NCBI GenBank assembly: GCA_036939355.1
Contig: JALLAP010002117.1
Coordinates: forward strand, 1 to 11,081
Direction of reading: 5' to 3'
From: Thalassiosira profunda
Lineage: Eukaryota > Bacillariophyta > Thalassiosirophyceae > Thalassiosirales > Thalassiosiraceae
Length of the DNA: 11,081 nt
The notes under the pieces are model-generated. The model saw nothing but the letters and a program-made list of their open reading frames with translations, was not told where the DNA came from and searched no databases. Positions 7,221 to 11,081 of this stretch are shown here, piece after piece (position 1 is the stretch's first letter; each line of letters begins with the position of its first letter). Position numbers and translations under genes: made by a program.

Positions 7221-9516
7221 TTAACTTTCTTTGTCTCTTTCAGCGGTTCCAGGCCCAAACCAAGCCCAAACCAGTCGAGTGAATGGATTCCCTTTGGCTT
7301 TCTTTTGGTGGGGCCCGTTATCAGTCGCGCCGGACGAGCTAGGCCGCTTCCTACCGCGCGCCTCGGTGGTCAGTTGGGCGTATTCAACGTCCAGCACGCT
7401 GGAGCCAGGGCCCCACTTCCGCTTCTCCGCCGTCGCGAGCTGCTCGATCTCCTTCTGCACCTCCGACGCTTGGCTCCCGCTGCTCGATGTGGAAGAATCC
7501 TGGCGGCGAGGTGCATGTCGCTTGGCACGCTCCAGATCACGCACGCTGGAGCCAGGACCCGACTTTGCTGCCTCCAGATCCTCCTCCAGCTCATCCTCCA
7601 AATCAGAGCTCCGCTCGTTGGCCGTCAAGGGCAAGCGATCGATCTCCTCCTGCAGCTTCGAGTTCTGCTCGTTGACTGCCGCAAGCTGCTCGCTCTTGTC
7701 TGAGAGCTTGGCCTCTGACGCCTCTCGCTGCTCCTCTAACTCTGAGATGCACTCGATGGCTGCAGTGAGCTGGCCCTTGAGCTGCTCGACTTGGGCTATG
7801 AATTGATGCCGTTCATTCTGTGAAAAAGGTAGAAAGGTAGATTATTGAGTGGTGTGCCACCAATCTCACAGGTATGGTAATGTAGCACTCACCCGCAGCT
7901 CTCCCATCCTCTGGATATGCTCCTGGGTGATCTTGCGCTCCTCCAAATATGTGATGCGCTCGTTGCCCTCCGCAAGCTTGTCCTTGAGCTTCTTGATCTC
8001 CTCATCCAGCCACGAGTTCCGCTTGTTGGACGCCGCGAGCGCGTCCGCGCGCCACTCCATGTCATGCGCGCTCTTGTCCGCCTGCTCCTCCAGCCGCAAG
8101 ATTTGTTTGTTGGCTGCCAACAGCTGCGCCTCGAGCTTTGCCTTCACGTCGTCAGATGCTTTGCGTTGCAAATCCACCGCGGCCTGGGCGCGCTTTGCCT
8201 CGTTGCGCTCGCATTCGATCTCAGAACGGAGCTGCGCCTCGAGCTTTGCCTTTGCATCGTCGGACGTTGCGAGTTGCAATTCCACCGCGGCCTGGATGGC
8301 TTGGGCGTCCCTCGCCTCCACCTGCCGCTGTTCGAGCGCTGTCTCGAGAGAAGTAAGTTGCAGCTCCAACGCGGTCCGGGCATCCCTCGCCTCCAACTGC
8401 AGTCGGTCGAGCGTAGAAAGTTGCTGTTCCAGGCGCTCAGTGAGCAATCGGACCTCTGACCGGAGCGTGCAGCTTTCGTCAAAGAACTCATCGCGATGTT
8501 TCTCTGCATCAGCGAGCTCCTTTTGAGCAGATTTGAGCGCTTCTGTCGCCTCCCTCCAGTTCCGTTCCTTGTCGAAGCAGTCGTTGTTCCACATTTCCCG
8601 ATCGTCTTCAGCAGCTTTGAGCTCGATTGCCAACCACGTCGACTGCTGCTCCGCCACGGTCAGCCGGGCCAATGAATCGTTGTGCCGCTGCTTCAAATCC
8701 CCGTGCTTCCGTTTCAACGCGCCAAGGGATTTCCGTGCTATTCTAAGCTTCGTTTTTGTTGAAGCGAGCAGCGCAGTTGCCTCCTCGCGCTGGCGCTCCG
8801 ACAAACCCTCGCCCTCTATCACCTCGTCGCGCTCCAATCGCGCATTGTCACGCTCCCGCTCCATCGAGGCAGTGGCCGTCTTTGCCTCTGCCACCTGTCG
8901 CTGGGCCCAGGCAAGTTGGGCCTGGAGCTCTTCGATTCTCAGCTCGTTCTCCGCGGCGCCGTCGCTCATGCCGCTGCTGGACGCGTCATCCATGCTTGCG
9001 ATGGAGCTCTGAGAGAGAAGACGGTCGAAGCTCACGCGCTTCGACTGCTGCTGCTGCTGCTTNCGCCCTCGAGCACGTTCGAGTTGCCGGCCATCGAGCT
9101 GTCCGTTGCGGTGTCGCCACGCGGCTGGGCGGGCATCTTTCCGCCACCATCGTCATTGTTGAGAGCTTGGCGCACCTTGTCTGCAGCTTCTGTGGGAGGT
9201 CATTCAAGAAGGCCGCTGGAAGCTGAGTAAGGATTCGCGACACGGCAGAGCCAGAACCAGGAACGCACAACGGCAAACGAGCCTTGCCCAACGCCTCGCT
9301 CATGGAGAGGTGTGCTTCGATCATCGACTTGAGCGGCGCCAATGCAAGGAAAGGGTCCACGCCCTCATCCCTGACGGCGACCACGGCTCGATCCAGCGCC
9401 TCTTCCAGAGGGGAAAATGCAGCATCGTCACCGTGATTGTCATCGATGCTCCCATTGCCACAATGGCAATCACCAGCGGCGCAAAACCTCACCGTTCTTG
9501 CCATTGTTGCAGCCAT
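7221..9516 (-). CDS. Long coiled-coil protein, two exons, two apparent frameshifts
   Basis: Exon A 9516-7893 and exon B 7817-7221 together encode about 740 residues if two missing bases are assumed. The N-terminal part (PLEEALDRAVVAVRDEG..., LPAAFLNDLPQKLQ) is a non-coiled region of unknown type. A low-complexity Ser/Gln stretch follows, then from about residue 190 to 610 a long heptad-rich charged coiled coil (EELQAQL, KAKLEAQL, SELEEQREASEAKL). The tail has two GPGSSVxDxExA motifs and basic clusters (GRKRPSSS, QKKAKG) resembling a bipartite nuclear signal. No enzymatic domain is seen, so a structural or scaffolding role is likely. Start: ATG 9516, although ATG 9504 is also possible. The frame breaks near 9182 and at the N at 9063, and one added base at each restores a continuous frame. 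I read these as assembly errors, but a decaying gene cannot be excluded. The family was not recognised. Confidence 0.65.
7818..7892 (-). other. Intron of the coiled-coil gene
   Basis: 75 nt on the minus strand, with CTGCGG|GTGAGT donor and TTTTTCACAG|AATG acceptor preceded by a pyrimidine tract, phase 0. It joins QRMGELR to NERHQFIAQVEQL, and the heptad pattern continues across the junction. Without splicing the frame stops after eight more residues. Confidence 0.85.
8122..8295 (-). repeat. 36-residue internal tandem repeat in the coiled coil
   Basis: A 66-nt block at 8122-8187 recurs, diverged, at 8230-8295, an offset of 108 nt (36 codons). The encoded pattern is QAAVxLQxxxSDDxKAKLEAQL. More degenerate EARDAxxAxELQL units lie just upstream in the protein. 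This suggests the rod grew by internal duplication. Confidence 0.7.
9045..9063 (-). repeat. (CAG)5 tract ending at an ambiguous base
   Basis: Five CAG codons on the minus strand (polyglutamine in the coiled-coil frame: K-Q5-S-K-R) sit immediately beside the only N in the window (9063). The upstream coding frame and the coiled-coil frame differ by one base exactly here, so the N probably marks an unresolved length. Confidence 0.6.
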
Positions 9517-9612
9517 GACGCAAAACCTGGTAATCAGTCTTGACTCCAGTTGTCGCCGTTCCGGTCCTCGAAAGCGAGATGTTTTGGAGCAAATAGGGCA
9601 ATGCTTCGGGGA
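9517..9612 (-). promoter_or_regulatory. Short tandem intergenic gap
   Basis: Only 96 bp separate the stop of the second Cys-rich gene from the start of the coiled-coil gene on the same strand, so this must serve as 3' UTR and promoter/leader. No AATAAA or TATA box is visible. A GATTACCAG sequence resembling a 3' splice site ends at 9527, but no donor in the right phase was found. Confidence 0.35.
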
Positions 9613-11012
9613 CTAGGCGTTGGCCTGACCTGCAACAAATGTCATAGCATATGCAGGCATCGAATTCGAGTCGTCGCTGTTGAAGCTTGGAATGTTGCCA
9701 GTGAATGCTGCCTTCAGCTCCTCGTCACGCTTGATGACCACTTCCAGCTCGCGAACCAGGAATGGAAGGGTCATTTTTCCATCCTTTGTACAGAAGTCAA
9801 ACGTGTAGCACCGAGTTTTGTAGGGGAAGAGGATTGCGGCGGCGCCTCCGAGCTCTGGACCCCAAAGTGCATCCCAACGCCCAGGGAGGATCTTCTTCCG
9901 TGGCTTCCAGTGCTCGAGAAGACAAGTAAGGGCCTTGCAAGCGCTCTCCCAATTGTCAAACATCGTTTCCAACACGAAGTGAAGCTTCGTGGACCTCCCC
10001 GTATAGGATTCCAGCCCGTCTCGACCTCGCTGGGATCGTATTCAACGGAGCGTTGTCTCCGTTCTCGCAGGGCATCGCCCCGTTCCGCCGTGGCCTCTTT
10101 TCCGGCTTTTGTTTGGTCAGCCTTCCGGTTACGTTTGATCTGCCTCGCCACTTTCGCGATCAATGCATCTCTCTCTGGCGTCTCTCCCCCACGATCGGCT
10201 CGCCTATAAAACTGAACGCCGTCATACTTCATTGAGCCAGTATCGGGAAGGCTATCGTAGGCTCGCACTGCCGCTGAACGTCTTGCCTCAGCCATCAACT
10301 CTTCACTCAAATCCGACGGAGGCTTCCGCTTTGGGAATGTCGTTGTGGGATCATTTTGGCGGACATTATAAGTGTGTTTCCTGTTTTGGCCGTTCTCAAG
10401 CGGCCCAGTGATCGTGACAGTGACCTTCCCGGCGGCGTTCTCGACCTCCATCTTGCCCGTGCCTACAGAGGCGTCGGGCGCCGAGGTCTGAACCCCGGAT
10501 CAGATTCAGATTCCAATTTTCAAATCGATTTGATATCGATTTTGAATCGACTTGTGCACAAGACGGGGGCACGCCCAACCACCCACCTGGTATCCCGCCG
10601 AGTGGCAGCTGTAGCTAAAGCCAGCTCCGGCGCCGCACACATCCTCGCGAGAGCAAAAGGCTCCGCACTGCTCGGGGAACTGAATCGGAGAAGGCACGGT
10701 GACATTGTGCTCACACATGCACTGGCACGTAGTGGCTCCACCGTTGCAGGGCATGAGATCTTCGGTGGCGCAAACGAACTTCGATCCGGCGTCGTCGCCG
10801 CAGGCGTCCTCGCAGTGGGCCTCGCAGGCCTCGGTCGTGTTGGGCGTCATCATGGTAGCCCTCTGGGTGGGATCGCAGCTGTTCTCCGGGGGATCGGCGG
10901 TGCCGGCGCAGTAGCACCTGGGTTCGTTAAGGCACTCATCGTCGGCGACGACGAGCGCGACCAGAGCGCTCGCGAGCACGAGCAGAACGGTGGCGATGGA
11001 CGAGGACTTCAT
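9613..11012 (-). CDS. Secreted cysteine-rich protein joined to a charged C-terminal region
   Basis: Exon 1 (11012-10587) encodes 142 residues; exon 2 (10487-9613) adds about 291 if one missing base is assumed, about 433 in all. Start: ATG 11012, where MKSSSIATVLLVLASALVALVVA is a strong signal peptide cut near residue 23. Sixteen cysteines (27-136) form two related modules: CxC, then C63-x3-C67-x3-C71-x9-C81, and CxC, then C116-x3-C120-x5-C126-x9-C136. N-glycosylation sequons lie at N58 and N103, which fits an extracellular protein. Exon 2 is different: charged, Lys/Arg-rich (DALIAKVARQIKRNRKADQ) and then a mixed domain (KLHFVLETMFDNWE... LPFLVRELEVVIKRDEELKAAF) that I do not recognise. The frame breaks between about 10041 and 9975. 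Alternatively there are two genes: a 168-residue secreted protein ending at 10506, and an intracellular one starting at ATG 10451. Confidence 0.55.
10488..10586 (-). other. Probable phase 0 intron in the second Cys-rich gene
   Basis: 99 nt on the minus strand from CCAG|GTGGGT to GGGTTCAG|ACC, with CTGAT as a possible branch point about 15 bases before the acceptor. Both sides are phase 0, joining HSAGYQ to TSAPDASVGTGKMEVEN. The stretch is AT-rich with ATCGAT/GATATC palindromes (10516-10550), unlike the GC-rich exons. Reading through adds a seventeenth, unpaired cysteine and then stops. Confidence 0.6.
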
Positions 11013-11081
11013 TTTTTGGCGTGTCAACAGGGTCGGCAGGTGGAGGCGGGCGAGCGCGTTGAGGCGACGCGAGGGTTCACT
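11013..11081 (-). promoter_or_regulatory. Upstream flank of the second Cys-rich gene
   Basis: 69 bp remain to the window edge. The leader just before the ATG is CCAAAAA (A at -3), a favourable eukaryotic initiation context. No other element was recognised, and the promoter is probably mostly outside the window. Confidence 0.4.

Noticed and set aside
7046..7258. 70-residue minus-strand frame downstream of the coiled-coil gene
   Set aside because: It overlaps the end of the coiled-coil exon in another frame and has a Gly/Trp/Ser-rich composition with no recognisable motif. Only the different frame at 7117-7179 looked interesting.
7849..9012. Plus-strand Ser/Cys/Arg-rich frames opposite the coiled-coil gene
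   Set aside because: These are complements of Glu/Ala/Leu-rich heptad codons, and the serine-rich strings are an artefact of reading GAG/GCG codons on the other strand.
9527..9629. A 103-nt intron (GTCAGG...GATTACCAG) fusing the second Cys-rich gene to the coiled-coil gene
   Set aside because: The donor is phase 1, while the coiled-coil start frame would need phase 2 at that acceptor. The joined frame hits TGA after about a dozen codons, so two separate genes are preferred.
9550..10209. 219-codon plus-strand open frame opposite the second Cys-rich gene
   Set aside because: It begins with TTG rather than ATG, has an odd Cys/Arg/Ser/His-rich composition with no recognisable pattern, and lies antisense to frames with balanced, coding-like composition. 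It does remain open across the proposed frame break, so it is noted.
1..11081. Mobile element, RNA gene or CRISPR array
   Set aside because: I looked for terminal repeats, reverse-transcriptase or transposase motifs, tRNA-like cloverleaves and regularly spaced direct repeats. None was convincing, and the short repeats found are listed separately.

Overview
The window looks like nuclear DNA of a compact-genome microbial eukaryote. Introns are short (75-99 nt), have GT-AG ends and are AT-richer than the GC-rich exons, intergenic gaps are 84-265 bp, and signal-peptide proteins are present. The leucine-rich-repeat gene at the left end has a C-terminal tail I associate with large diatom LRR families, so my best guess is a stramenopile, probably a centric diatom such as Thalassiosira. 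That is inference from recall, not a search. The single N, and three places where one base appears to be missing, suggest a draft assembly.

Layout. (1) 1-238: G-rich upstream flank with three GGGGGCACA copies and two hairpin-capable inverted repeats. (2) 239-1564 (+): LRR protein. (3) 1649-5851 (-): a large HEAT-type protein recognised as TTI1, a PIKK-kinase maturation co-chaperone, convergent with the LRR gene. It contains an 84-nt intron with no stop that is a multiple of three, so unspliced RNA also reads through. (4) 5852-6115: a divergent promoter region with paired TACGTA sites. (5) 6116-6963 (+): a four-exon gene for a secreted 197-residue protein with two copies of an 8-cysteine domain. 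All introns are phase 1, and a 33-nt micro-exon encodes the linker. (6) 6964-7220: convergent gap holding a possible alternative terminal exon. (7) 7221-9516 (-): a long coiled-coil protein in two exons, with two apparent single-base deletions, one beside the N at 9063. (8) 9613-11012 (-): a second secreted cysteine-rich protein (16 Cys, two related modules). A phase-compatible AT-rich intron appears to join it to a charged C-terminal region of unknown function, with one apparent single-base deletion near 10,010.

Nothing shows that the genes act in one pathway. TTI1 is housekeeping. The most interesting content is the pair of secreted cysteine-rich proteins, which share an A-C-E-x-x-C-x3-C core and may belong to a lineage-specific extracellular or cell-wall family. 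No RNA genes, CRISPR arrays, transposase genes or viral genes were recognised.
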